A DNA stretch of 64,000 nucleotides, from contig NZ_CP036264.1 in NCBI RefSeq assembly GCF_008035925.1, positions 5,268,402-5,332,401 on the forward strand, in the 5' to 3' direction. The stretch comes from Stieleria maiorica. Its GTDB lineage: Bacteria > Planctomycetota > Planctomycetia > Pirellulales > Pirellulaceae. The position numbers were made by a program, and so were the translations under genes. Below are positions 47,188-56,294 of this stretch, in pieces (position 1 is the first letter of the stretch; each line of letters opens with the position of its first letter). A model generated the notes under the pieces. It was given only the letters and a program-made list of their open reading frames with translations. It did no database searches and had not been told where the DNA came from.

Positions 47188-49620
47188 TTGCGTCTTTCAG
47201 TCTACATTTTCGGCTTGTGTTTTTTGGGTGTGTGTGGCCACGTAACATTTCAATCGCTTTCGGCGGCTGAACCAATCGAAACGGGGCGGAGCCGGACCAT
47301 CAACCAACGCATCGACGTTCACTGGACCGACGCGACCCATTTCACCTTCACCGAACAGCTTGCCGGGGGCGGGGTCACCGTTCGCACGGTGGATGCGGCG
47401 ACCGGTGCGATCAGCGCGGTAGACCAGAATTCCATCGCCGGCGACGGCAAGGTGCTTCGCGGAGGCCCGTTGCCGCGTTCGGAACCGTCGGCAATGGAGA
47501 CGAGCGTCGAGTTCGTGAACGATTCGGACACGACGGTGGCGTTGTACTGGATTGAACCCAACGGAGACCTTCGGCAATACGGCCAGCTCGCACCGGGCCA
47601 GACGCGTTCCCAACACACGTTCGCCGGCCATGCCTGGGCGGTCAAATCGTCCGATGACCGCTTCTTCGGCAGCACGATCGCCCAGTCACCGCCCACCGTT
47701 GCCCGGATCAAGACCGAATTCGAATCCCCAAAACCGATTTCAATGCCGCGCCGCCGTCGTGGGCGAACCGACCGAGCGATGGGACCGGTGCCTTCGCCCG
47801 ATGGTGAATCCGCGTTCCGGCGATCGCCGGCGGGGCTGCGATTGAAAGTCGCAGACGCAGATGAAACGCGCTGGGTCGAATTGGACTTCGGAGCCGTCGA
47901 CGGCCATGAGATTGTTTCGCCGTCCTGGTCGCCCGATGGAATGCTCGTCGCCGCTTGGAAAGTCCAACGCAACGAGCCGCCGGAAACGGTGACCATCGAG
48001 TCGTCTCCGTCCAGCGGCGGGCGCGCCAAGGTTCAATCCCGGCCGTATCGATTGCCGGGCGACAAATACGACGTCTATGAACTGTTCGTGTTCGATGCCG
48101 CATCCGGAGAACGTCTTCAGACCGACTTGCCGGAAATCGATTTCGGACGCCCTCATGTTCATTGGTTCGGAGCTCACAAACTCGCGATCGAAAAGGTGGA
48201 TCGGGGACATCAACGTGTGCGGCTGTTTGTGATCAACCCCATCAACCAAACGACGCGAACCGTCGTGGATGAAACGTCACAGACATTCGTCTGGTCGACG
48301 CATGGGCCGCACGTGCCGATGTTCACTTACCTGGAAACGACCAATGAAGTGATCTATGCGAGCGAGCGCAGCGGGTACCGGCATTTGTATCTGGTGGGTT
48401 TGGAAGACAAGGTTGAAGAAGATACGGAGCAGAAGAATACAGACCAAGGCGAGCCGTCTCCTCGCTCCGCTCACCCTTCCCAGGGGGAAAATGACTCAAG
48501 GAACGAGGAAGCCCTCAGTGCAGTCACGTCAGGGAATTGGTTGGTACGGGAGATCGTGCGGATCGACGAGGACGCTCGGACGCTGGATTTACTGGTTGGT
48601 GAGTTCTATGACGGCCAGGATCCGTACCATCGGCACCTTGTCCGCGTCGGGTTGGATGACGATGGTTTGGTGGCGATCACAGAATCCGACGGTGACCACT
48701 CGGTTCAGTTCTCGCCCGATGGGCGATTCGTCGTCGCAACGCACAGTCGCGTCGACTCGCCGCCGGTCCACGAATTGCGACGGGCAGACGACGGTGCATT
48801 GATTACGGAGTTGCTGCGTGCCGAGCGGGTTGGCAACGACGCCTCCAACTGGTCAGCACCGAAGGTCTTTCACGCAGCGGGGCGAGACGGCGAGACACAG
48901 ATTTGGGGGAATCTGTATTTCCCCGCGGATTATGACGCGAGCCTGACAAACCACTATCCCGTGATCGAGGCAATTTACGCGGGCCCGCACGATTCACATG
49001 TTCCCAAACGCTACTCGCATGCGGCCCGCTACAAGGAGCTGACGGACCTGGGGTTCGTGGTGGTGCAGATCGATGGGATGGGGACGGCCAATCGATCCAA
49101 GGCGTTTCACGATGTGTGCTGGCATAATCTGAAAGACGCAGGGTTCCCCGATCGGATTGCTTGGATGAAGGCCGCGAAAGAGGAATATCCGGCGATCGAC
49201 TTGTCGCGCGTCGGAATTTTCGGGACGTCTGCCGGCGGCCAAAACGCATGCGGAGCATTGCTGTTTCACGGGCAGTTTTACAAGGCCGCGTATGCCTCGT
49301 GTGGCTGCCATGACAACCGCATGGACAAGGCGTCTTGGAACGAACAATGGATGGGCTATCCGGTCGGCGAGCATTATGCCCTCAACAGTAATCTTGAGAA
49401 CGCGGAACGTTTGCAAGGCGATCTGTTCTTGGTGGTCGGGGAATTGGACAGCAATGTGCCTCCGGAATCGACCTATCGGTTGGTCGACGCGCTGGTCAAG
49501 GCGGACAAGGATTTCGAGTTCTTGATGATTCCCGGGATGGGGCACAGCGATGGAGGAACGTATGGGCGTCGGCGGATGCGGGCGTTTTTTGTGGAGAAGT
49601 TACGGCCCGGGGCAAGGTGA
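47188..49620 (+). CDS. DPP4-like S9 family serine peptidase
   Basis: An 810-residue secreted peptidase. A signal peptide (about 1-28, ending LSAAEP) is followed by a DPPIV-type beta-propeller (about 60-560) and an alpha/beta-hydrolase domain. The triad is readable: Ser in GIFGTSAGGQN (about 680), Asp in VVGELDSNVPPE (about 754) and His in GMGHSDGG (about 785). Family members release dipeptides or short peptides, here presumably in the periplasm. The start is TTG, with GAGGG about 9 nt upstream. A low-complexity insertion of about 35 residues rich in Glu/Asp/Ser lies near residue 410 and is unusual for the family. Confidence 0.88.
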   Translation: MRLSVYIFGLCFLGVCGHVTFQSLSAAEPIETGRSRTINQRIDVHWTDATHFTFTEQLAGGGVTVRTVDAATGAISAVDQNSIAGDGKVLRGGPLPRSEPSAMETSVEFVNDSDTTVALYWIEPNGDLRQYGQLAPGQTRSQHTFAGHAWAVKSSDDRFFGSTIAQSPPTVARIKTEFESPKPISMPRRRRGRTDRAMGPVPSPDGESAFRRSPAGLRLKVADADETRWVELDFGAVDGHEIVSPSWSPDGMLVAAWKVQRNEPPETVTIESSPSSGGRAKVQSRPYRLPGDKYDVYELFVFDAASGERLQTDLPEIDFGRPHVHWFGAHKLAIEKVDRGHQRVRLFVINPINQTTRTVVDETSQTFVWSTHGPHVPMFTYLETTNEVIYASERSGYRHLYLVGLEDKVEEDTEQKNTDQGEPSPRSAHPSQGENDSRNEEALSAVTSGNWLVREIVRIDEDARTLDLLVGEFYDGQDPYHRHLVRVGLDDDGLVAITESDGDHSVQFSPDGRFVVATHSRVDSPPVHELRRADDGALITELLRAERVGNDASNWSAPKVFHAAGRDGETQIWGNLYFPADYDASLTNHYPVIEAIYAGPHDSHVPKRYSHAARYKELTDLGFVVVQIDGMGTANRSKAFHDVCWHNLKDAGFPDRIAWMKAAKEEYPAIDLSRVGIFGTSAGGQNACGALLFHGQFYKAAYASCGCHDNRMDKASWNEQWMGYPVGEHYALNSNLENAERLQGDLFLVVGELDSNVPPESTYRLVDALVKADKDFEFLMIPGMGHSDGGTYGRRRMRAFFVEKLRPGAR

Positions 49621-49737
49621 CGGTGTCGACGTGAGCTAATCGCGTGCTGAATCGAGAAAATTAAAGTTTGACGGTTGGGTAGCCGATACTAACGGGGAAA
49701 CCCTCAATCCCCCAGGCTTCCTCTCCAATATGGTGCG

Positions 49738-50865
49738 ATGCGTTGGAACCTTGCCTATCGCACTCTTCTTCATGACCGCGGCAAGTTAATTGCCGGGTTG
49801 GTCGGAGTGATCTTTTCGGTCGTGTTGGTGAATATCCAGGGCGGTCTGTTCTTTGGACTGATCAACAAGGCCAGCGTGCTGGTCGATCGCAGCAACGCGG
49901 ACATCTGGATCGGCCATCGGGGCATGCACAACGTCGACTTCGCACACCCGATTCCGGAACGTTGGCGGCATGTCGTCGCAAGCGTCGAAGGCGTCGAAGA
50001 GGTTCAGCCACTGCGAGTTGAGTTCGGCGAGATGTCGCTTCCCAACGGAGCATTCGAGAACATCGTCCTAGTGGGCGTTTCTGACGCGACCGATCTGGGA
50101 CATGCATTTCGGATTGTCGATGGACCGGAAAACGCGCTCGATCTACTCGATGCGGTCATTGTCGATCGCTGTGATAGCGACAAATTGTCTGAACCAGTGG
50201 TGGGTGAACTGAGGGAGATCAATGGTCGTCGGGTCCGGGTGACCGGAAAGAGTAGCGGGATTCTTAGCTTTCTGGTGACTCCCTACGTTTTTACTGACTA
50301 TGACAACGCGGTCGACTTGGCAGATTCAGATCCATCGGAGACGTCGTATTTGCTCGCTCGGATCGCCCCTGGAGCGGATTGCCAACGGACCTGCGAAGAG
50401 ATCAAACGCTTGCTGCCGGATGTCGAGGCGATGCCAACCGATGAATATGCGGGCGTGAGTATCAATTTTTGGATGACACGCACAGGCATCGGATTGAGTT
50501 TCGGCGCCGCAGCAATGCTGGGACTGCTGGTCGGCTTGGTGATGGTCGGGCAAACGTTGTACGCGATGGTGCTGGATCGAATCAGCGAATACGCGACGCT
50601 GCGGGCAATCGGACTCAGCGAACGTGAACTGTTGTGCATCCTCGGCCTTCAATCTGCTCTGGTTGCAACGATCGGCATTGCGATCGGCATGGTGATCACC
50701 GTCATTCTCAAAACCCTGCTCAGCACCCCTCGAGCGACGATCGAAATCCCCTTGATGTTGTATGTCGGATGCGGGGTGTTGATCTTCGCGATCTGCTTAT
50801 TCGCGGCCGGATTGCCTTACTTGCGTGTTCGACGCATTGACCCCCACACCGCATTGCAGTCATGA
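49738..50865 (+). CDS. ABC transporter permease, FtsX/DevC-like
   Basis: A 375-residue protein with the MacB/FtsX arrangement: one N-terminal helix (about 15-40), a ~220-residue periplasmic domain containing NADIWIGHRGMHNVD, then three C-terminal helices (about 255-285, 300-330, 340-365) and the typical coupling sequence RISEYATLRAIGLSE. It is the first gene of a three-gene operon with 4-nt overlaps (permease, ATPase, adaptor), the same set as the cyanobacterial DevBCA exporter. The substrate is unknown. Confidence 0.86.
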   Translation: MRWNLAYRTLLHDRGKLIAGLVGVIFSVVLVNIQGGLFFGLINKASVLVDRSNADIWIGHRGMHNVDFAHPIPERWRHVVASVEGVEEVQPLRVEFGEMSLPNGAFENIVLVGVSDATDLGHAFRIVDGPENALDLLDAVIVDRCDSDKLSEPVVGELREINGRRVRVTGKSSGILSFLVTPYVFTDYDNAVDLADSDPSETSYLLARIAPGADCQRTCEEIKRLLPDVEAMPTDEYAGVSINFWMTRTGIGLSFGAAAMLGLLVGLVMVGQTLYAMVLDRISEYATLRAIGLSERELLCILGLQSALVATIGIAIGMVITVILKTLLSTPRATIEIPLMLYVGCGVLIFAICLFAAGLPYLRVRRIDPHTALQS

Positions 50866-51638
50866 GCCTTACAAACGCGAACGCCGGCGCGACTCCCCCA
50901 TTTGACATTCCGGTCCTTGGACCGAGCCGATCGGGGCATGCGGCCGGGCAGAAGTCAGCGTCGCGAACGCAACCTGTACTGGAAGCGAAAGCGATCGCGA
51001 AATCCTATGTCATCGGCGGACAAGCTCGGCCGGTGCTCGACGGCATCGACTTTCACGTCGATCCGGGTGAATGTGTTTTTTTGGCCGGTCCGTCGGGAAG
51101 CGGGAAAACGACATTGCTGTCGATCCTGGGGCTGCTTTTGACGTCGGACTCCGGGGAACTGTATCTGAAAGATCGACGCGTCGACGGATTGGACGAAGTC
51201 GAGCGCACGTTGGTGCGACGCCAGCGAATCGGATTCGTGTTTCAACGCTTCCAGCTGATCAACGGGCTGACGGCGGAAGACAACGTCGCCATCCCGCTGA
51301 CGATGGAAGGGATGGCGATGCGGGAGGCTCGCAATCGTGCCGGCGAACTGTTGTGCCGAATGGGACTGCAGGATCACTGCAAGGCGTTGCCGACGTCGAT
51401 GAGTCCCGGGCAATGCCAGCGAGTCGCGTTGGCTCGCGCCGTGATCGATGAACCGGAGCTGATCCTGGCCGATGAGCCGACGGCGGCGCTGGATGGTAAA
51501 TCGGGAAAGGCCGTGATGGAGCTGCTCCACCAATTGACGAAAGAATTCGCCAGTTCAACCGTTGTCGTGACCCATGATCCTCGGATCTACGAGTACGCCG
51601 ATCGGATCTGCGAAATGGAAAACGGGAGATTCAAATGA
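50862..51638 (+). CDS. ABC transporter ATP-binding protein, DevA/MacB-like
   Basis: A 258-residue ATPase: Walker A GPSGSGKTT (about 77-85), Q-loop FVFQRFQL, signature region TSMSPGQCQRVALARAV and Walker B LILADEPTAALD. The signature reads SPGQ instead of the usual SGGQ. A ~40-residue Pro/Ser-rich N-terminal extension precedes the domain. It overlaps both neighbours by 4 nt, so the three genes form one translationally coupled operon. Confidence 0.9.
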   Translation: MSLTNANAGATPPFDIPVLGPSRSGHAAGQKSASRTQPVLEAKAIAKSYVIGGQARPVLDGIDFHVDPGECVFLAGPSGSGKTTLLSILGLLLTSDSGELYLKDRRVDGLDEVERTLVRRQRIGFVFQRFQLINGLTAEDNVAIPLTMEGMAMREARNRAGELLCRMGLQDHCKALPTSMSPGQCQRVALARAVIDEPELILADEPTAALDGKSGKAVMELLHQLTKEFASSTVVVTHDPRIYEYADRICEMENGRFK

Positions 51639-52666
51639 GACAGCTGTTTCTTGCTGGAGCATTCGCGGCGTTGGGGACCGGAATCCTGATCATCGCCGAC
51701 CAGCACCAACGGGCGAACTCCCGACCAGCGGCACTGCCCGAGAAGGCGGAAACCGTGATCGCCCAATCGTCGGTTCATGCGGCCGGTCGAATCGAAGGGA
51801 CGACCGAAAACGTCTTGATCCGGCCTCAGTTTCCAGGCCGAATCGAATCGGTCTTCGTGGCCCGCGGATCACGAGTAGAAAAAGGCCAAGTGCTGTTTCA
51901 ACTTGAAACGCGTCGCTATGAAGCACAGCGGGATCTCGCGTCGGCAACTCTGTCGGCGGCGCGCGCAAAACGAATGCGGCTCGTCGCCGGTGCACGAGAC
52001 AGCGAAATTGAAGCGGCTAAACAAGAGATGATCGCCGCACAAGCACGCTACGACAGCTCCAAAACTCGGTTCGAACGGGCGAGCAAGTTGTTCTCCAGGA
52101 ATGCGCTTAGCTCGCAAGGGCTCGAAGATTACCGCGCCGACCACGACGCGAATCTGGCCTTGCTGCAGGCCGCACACCAGCGCTACGAAACCATCAAAGC
52201 CGATCCGCGACTTGCCGATTTGATGGCGGCCGATGCCGAAATCGCTTCGGCCCAGGCGCAACTGGACATGGCTGAGATCGATCTACAGCGATGCTCGGTC
52301 GTTTCGCCGTGCCCTGCCGTTGTCTTGGCGGTGGAGATCAACCCGGGCGAATGGATCAGCCCCGAGATGCCCGACGCGGCGCTCGAACTTTCCAATACCG
52401 AACGCTTGCGAGTCGTCGCCGATGTGGACGAACGCGACGCGTTGACGGTGACGCTGGGGCAGACGTGTGAGGTCACGGCCGATGCGCTGCCGGGACAGCA
52501 TTTCTCGGGTGTCGTCGTTGAGATTGAACCGAGAATGGAACCGAAGAAGATTTACGGCGGTTGGGCCGGGGAGCGCAACGAAACGCACACGCGGCGGGTT
52601 TGGATCGATCTGCGGACGGACGTGACGTTGCCGGTCGGTTTGCCGGTTGAGGTGATGATTCACTAA
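51635..52666 (+). CDS. HlyD/DevB-like membrane-fusion adaptor
   Basis: A 343-residue periplasmic adaptor: N-terminal hydrophobic anchor (about 3-22), lipoyl half-motif IRPQFPGRIESVFVARGSRV, a helical hairpin rich in Ala/Glu/Arg (about 85-205), the second half VVSPCPAVVLAVEINPGEW, and a C-terminal beta-barrel. It completes the DevBCA-type exporter with the permease and ATPase upstream. An outer-membrane partner is not encoded nearby. Confidence 0.87.
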   Translation: MRQLFLAGAFAALGTGILIIADQHQRANSRPAALPEKAETVIAQSSVHAAGRIEGTTENVLIRPQFPGRIESVFVARGSRVEKGQVLFQLETRRYEAQRDLASATLSAARAKRMRLVAGARDSEIEAAKQEMIAAQARYDSSKTRFERASKLFSRNALSSQGLEDYRADHDANLALLQAAHQRYETIKADPRLADLMAADAEIASAQAQLDMAEIDLQRCSVVSPCPAVVLAVEINPGEWISPEMPDAALELSNTERLRVVADVDERDALTVTLGQTCEVTADALPGQHFSGVVVEIEPRMEPKKIYGGWAGERNETHTRRVWIDLRTDVTLPVGLPVEVMIH

Positions 52667-52748
52667 GACGCGCCCCCGACAGATCCCACGCGCTGCCAGC
52701 ACGACGCGTCAGCGAGTGGCAAACGTCCGCGGCGGAGTAGGCCCCAAG

Positions 52749-52808
52749 GGCCGCTCGCTCACGCTTCCCGCTGGCATTGGCCGCTCGCTCACGCTTCCCG
52801 CTGGCATC
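52749..52808. repeat. Two tandem 30-bp repeats in a convergent intergenic region
   Basis: GGCCGCTCGCTCACGCTTCC followed by CGCTGGCAT occurs at 52749 and again at 52779 with a 30-nt period. Similar strings border the palindromic elements at 46870-47090 and 56260, so this is part of the same dispersed repeat family. It lies between the converging adaptor and kinase genes. Confidence 0.75.
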
Positions 52809-52812
52809 GGCG

Positions 52813-55800
52813 CTAGGGCAACTCCGGCAGATCGGGTTCTTGGAATCCGAAGTAGATCGCTCCGTCTTGGCGATAGTTGGTCGGCGTCAGACGATGGTAG
52901 GTCTGCGATCGGGAGCGTGCCGACGACCAGCGGACCGACCAGCGCGGTCGCCGCTCGTCGATCCATGGCAGCGACTGGGCGGCGAGTTCCTCCATCATGT
53001 ACACCGACGAGTTTCCGGCGAGATCGGAAACATACAACACCGGATCGCTCAACGTCGGCGCACCGACGTAGGCGTTGTCCTCTCCGCGAAGCTTCAAATA
53101 AGGCCGCTCGGTGGCGAGTGTTTCCACGCCGATGATTTCCACGTGTGGCTGGCCCTCTTCGACCAAGAACACACACTGATTGGCTTCACGTTCGATCGGA
53201 ACCGGAAAGATCCCGTCCGGGCCGAGTCGCATGCGGAGCATTCCGCGCGGGATTTCGGCCGTGACGTCCCGTAGCGACAGCTGAATCGGGCTGGCGACCA
53301 CCGTCGGACGTCGAAGCGCCCCCGACGTGTCGATCATCCGGCCACTGATGGCGAGCAGGCCGTTTTTCCAGACCAATTGCAATGCAGCGGCGTAGTCCAT
53401 TTGAATCAGCGTCGCTTCACCGCGCACCACCGCATTGTCCAACTGGATTGCAACCAATGGCAATGCATTTTCGTTGGGATTGAGGACACGGCCAGGCAGG
53501 GTTTCCGAATCCGGCAGTGCCTTGGGGTCGGTAATAACTTGGAAGAACGACACCCCATCATGGATCGCTTTGTTGACCAACGTGAATGTGCAATTCTGAA
53601 AGCGTGTCAATCGATTGTCGTTGACCACAAACATGGAACCACCGTCGACTTGTTCTTGGGCGAGCTCCCAATGAAAGTCCAGATTGCGAAACTGGGTGCG
53701 GTGATTTCCGATGTTCAACATCTCGCTACGACCGATCGCGAGTGTGTCGGTGGAGACCATTCGGATGGTCGTTCGCCCCACCGTCGATTCGAACACCATG
53801 TTGTCTTGGGGGATCGCCAGCGGGCCGGTGACCAATTCGGCGGTGGCCAATTCCACACGTCCGACGCCGAACCGCATGGCCAGATCAACCGCTTCAGCCA
53901 GGGTGGAAACCAGGATCGCACCATCGGTATCGCGATCGATTTGGTCGACGCGCATCGAGAGTGCCAACAGACTTGGCGACACCACACGCACGGATTGGGG
54001 GGGCGGCAGTTCGGCTGGCATGACGGGGCGAGTCGGCGACACCTCCGATGCCGTTCCCGCCTGTTCGCTGATCCGGTTCATCTCTGGACTTCCCGCACCG
54101 ATCACCGATCCGGCTGCCGCCAGACCGCCCGCTGCGGAAGCGGACAATCCGGACGCTGTTGAATCGGGCTCCATGTCCGCCGCCGCATCGGCCGCTACAG
54201 CGGAACTGTCGTCAATCGAGGTCAACGGCGGCTCGTCACCGCTTCCGAGTGTTTCGGGAATCGGCAACCGGGCGGTGAAACTTGGCGGCCGAGCTGCTGC
54301 TTCGGAAACATCGTCAAGATTCATGTCGGGGTCTGACGTCGATGGTTCGATCGTGTCCCGACCGCCCCGTTCGGCCGGGCTGGTCGAATTGCCGAGCCCC
54401 GGCGTCTCGGATCTGCCCGCCGGTGGATTGCTTTCGGAAAACGTTCCGGTCGCCAATCCCGGCGTGTTGTCCGAATTCGAGGCGGCGCCCGTCGTCGCTC
54501 GCTCGCTCACCGCCGGCTCGCCAGACGAGGAAAGCGACGAAGGCCGCGTCGAACCCGTTCGATTCATCGACGCGGGGCGATTGATGACGAACGCATCCCG
54601 CGTCGCGGTCGATTGAAGCTCCAAGTAGCCACCGATCATCAAGATCAACAGTGCCACGATCATCCATGGCAGATGCAATTGCAGTCGCTGTAGGCCTTCG
54701 TTGCCCGACGGAAGCGTCACCACCGCATTGGACTGCGCACGCTTTAATTGGAATCGATACGCCAATTCGCTGAGATCGGCCAGCAAGTCCCGCGCGTTCT
54801 GGTACCTGGATTGTGGATCTTTGGCCATCATCCGGTGCATCACCGCGATCGCTTCGTCGGGCAGATCCGGACGTAGCACTTTGGGGTTGGGCAACGGTGC
54901 ATTGCCGTGGCTGATCAGCTTTTGAAGCATGGTGCCACCGGTATAGGGCGCTTCACCGGTGACCATGAAATAGAACGTGCACCCGAGTGAATAAAGATCA
55001 CTGCGGATGTCGGCATCGCGTGGATCGAACGCTTGCTCGGGCGAGATATAGTCAAACGTTCCCAGCGTGACACCGCTGGCGGTCATGTCTTCACTGAGTT
55101 CCAAGTTGTCGCTGCGAGCCAACCCCATGTCGACCAACTTGACCGAACCGTCATCGGACACCAGGACGTTGGACGGTTTGATGTCGCGGTGGACGATCCC
55201 GCGCTGGGACGCGTGATCAAGCGCTTCGGCGACTTGTGACGTGAATACAACGGCGTCGTCGAGCGACAGCGCACCGTGGTGGTCGACCAAGTCGCGGACG
55301 TTCGTTCCATTGATGTACTCAAAGACGATGTAATGCCAATCGTCGTAGTTGCCGGCGTCGAACACGCGCGCGATCCGGGGGTGATCCAACTTCGCAGCGT
55401 TCTGTGCTTCGTTGCGAAATCGGCGCTGCAACTCGGGATCGTTCCCGACGAAAGGGATCACTTTGAGCGCGACGATGCGGTCGAGCTGTTGATCGTGGGC
55501 GCGAAAGACGGCGCCCATGCCGCCCCCGCCGATCAGGGCTTCGAGAAAGTATTGGTTCAGCTGCTCACCGACCAGCACCTTGGCGATGTCGGCCGGGGTG
55601 CGCCCGCTGCCGGTATTTTTTCTTTCGCCTGCCGCGGCGACCTGGCGGATCACGGTTTTGGCTTCTTCCAGCCCCGGCGCGAAGTCTCCCTCAGATGCCA
55701 CTTCGTCCGCGAGTCTGGCCGATCGGCCTTTGGGAGACTGCCGCACCGCAAACACTTCGTCGGTCGTGCGCTCCATCTCCAGGGGGTCGCGGCCACCATC

Positions 55801-55863
55801 GACCGACTGCTCGGGCGTTCGGTGGACGGTTGAATCGCTAGCCGTTGGTTCTTGGTTTTCCAT
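52813..55863 (-). CDS. Transmembrane Ser/Thr protein kinase with extracytoplasmic domain
   Basis: About 1016 residues. The Hanks-type kinase domain (about 105-370) has the glycine loop GGGGMGAVFRAHD, catalytic VHRDIKPSN (about 222), DMG in place of DFG (KLVDMGLARS) and SPEQAF. A single transmembrane helix (about 399-418, WMIVALLILMIGGYLEL) is followed by a ~260-residue Pro/Ser/Thr-rich linker. A C-terminal ~380-residue region of short repeated strands (LNIGNHRTQFRNLDFHWEL-type) resembles a parallel beta-helix. It probably senses something in the periplasm and phosphorylates cytoplasmic targets. ATG 55863 is chosen because residues upstream derive from a DNA repeat. Confidence 0.9.
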   Translation of the reverse strand: MENQEPTASDSTVHRTPEQSVDGGRDPLEMERTTDEVFAVRQSPKGRSARLADEVASEGDFAPGLEEAKTVIRQVAAAGERKNTGSGRTPADIAKVLVGEQLNQYFLEALIGGGGMGAVFRAHDQQLDRIVALKVIPFVGNDPELQRRFRNEAQNAAKLDHPRIARVFDAGNYDDWHYIVFEYINGTNVRDLVDHHGALSLDDAVVFTSQVAEALDHASQRGIVHRDIKPSNVLVSDDGSVKLVDMGLARSDNLELSEDMTASGVTLGTFDYISPEQAFDPRDADIRSDLYSLGCTFYFMVTGEAPYTGGTMLQKLISHGNAPLPNPKVLRPDLPDEAIAVMHRMMAKDPQSRYQNARDLLADLSELAYRFQLKRAQSNAVVTLPSGNEGLQRLQLHLPWMIVALLILMIGGYLELQSTATRDAFVINRPASMNRTGSTRPSSLSSSGEPAVSERATTGAASNSDNTPGLATGTFSESNPPAGRSETPGLGNSTSPAERGGRDTIEPSTSDPDMNLDDVSEAAARPPSFTARLPIPETLGSGDEPPLTSIDDSSAVAADAAADMEPDSTASGLSASAAGGLAAAGSVIGAGSPEMNRISEQAGTASEVSPTRPVMPAELPPPQSVRVVSPSLLALSMRVDQIDRDTDGAILVSTLAEAVDLAMRFGVGRVELATAELVTGPLAIPQDNMVFESTVGRTTIRMVSTDTLAIGRSEMLNIGNHRTQFRNLDFHWELAQEQVDGGSMFVVNDNRLTRFQNCTFTLVNKAIHDGVSFFQVITDPKALPDSETLPGRVLNPNENALPLVAIQLDNAVVRGEATLIQMDYAAALQLVWKNGLLAISGRMIDTSGALRRPTVVASPIQLSLRDVTAEIPRGMLRMRLGPDGIFPVPIEREANQCVFLVEEGQPHVEIIGVETLATERPYLKLRGEDNAYVGAPTLSDPVLYVSDLAGNSSVYMMEELAAQSLPWIDERRPRWSVRWSSARSRSQTYHRLTPTNYRQDGAIYFGFQEPDLPELP

Positions 55864-55910
55864 CGCCAGACATTTGAAGAGCACGCCCATCAAGTTGACG
55901 CGTAACTGGC

Positions 55911-55958
55911 CCGCACCCAAGGAAACCCGCACCCAAGGAAACCCGCACCCAAGGAAAT
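55911..55958. repeat. Three tandem 16-bp repeats upstream of the kinase
   Basis: CCGCACCCAAGGAAAC is repeated three times in a row (the last copy imperfect), ending about 50 nt upstream of the kinase start. The position in the probable leader of the gene could make expression sensitive to copy number. Confidence 0.75.
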
Positions 55959-56128
55959 CCATCGTTCTGCTCGCACCGGCCTAGGCTGAATCCTACTCGT
56001 GGACCCGGAATCGGTCAACGAAATCGGTGCTTTCGCCCGGCCGGGCGATGGGGCCTGTACCGGATGATCCGGTCGATCGGGGCCGATTGCGGCGCGCACC
56101 CGCCCCGCGATGCCAGCACGCCGCGTCA

Positions 56129-56257
56129 CGGCCCGTTGATTTAATCGGCCGTTTGGCGCGAGCCTACGGGCGCCAGTGCGTTTTCTTGGTAGAGGAAGCC
56201 CGTACGCTCGCGCGAAACGGCTGATCCCACGTGTGATCGGACTAAATCAACAGGCCG
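56129..56257. repeat. Dispersed 129-bp palindromic element, copy B (inverted)
   Basis: Reading the complementary strand gives CGGCCTGTTGATTTAGTCCG, ATCACACGTGGGATCAGCCG and the same arms and loop as copy A, with the same total length and few differences. It lies between the kinase and the hydroxyacid dehydrogenase genes. Confidence 0.85.
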
Positions 56258-56294
56258 TGACGCTTCCCGCTGGCATTTTCTTCGCTCACTCGTC

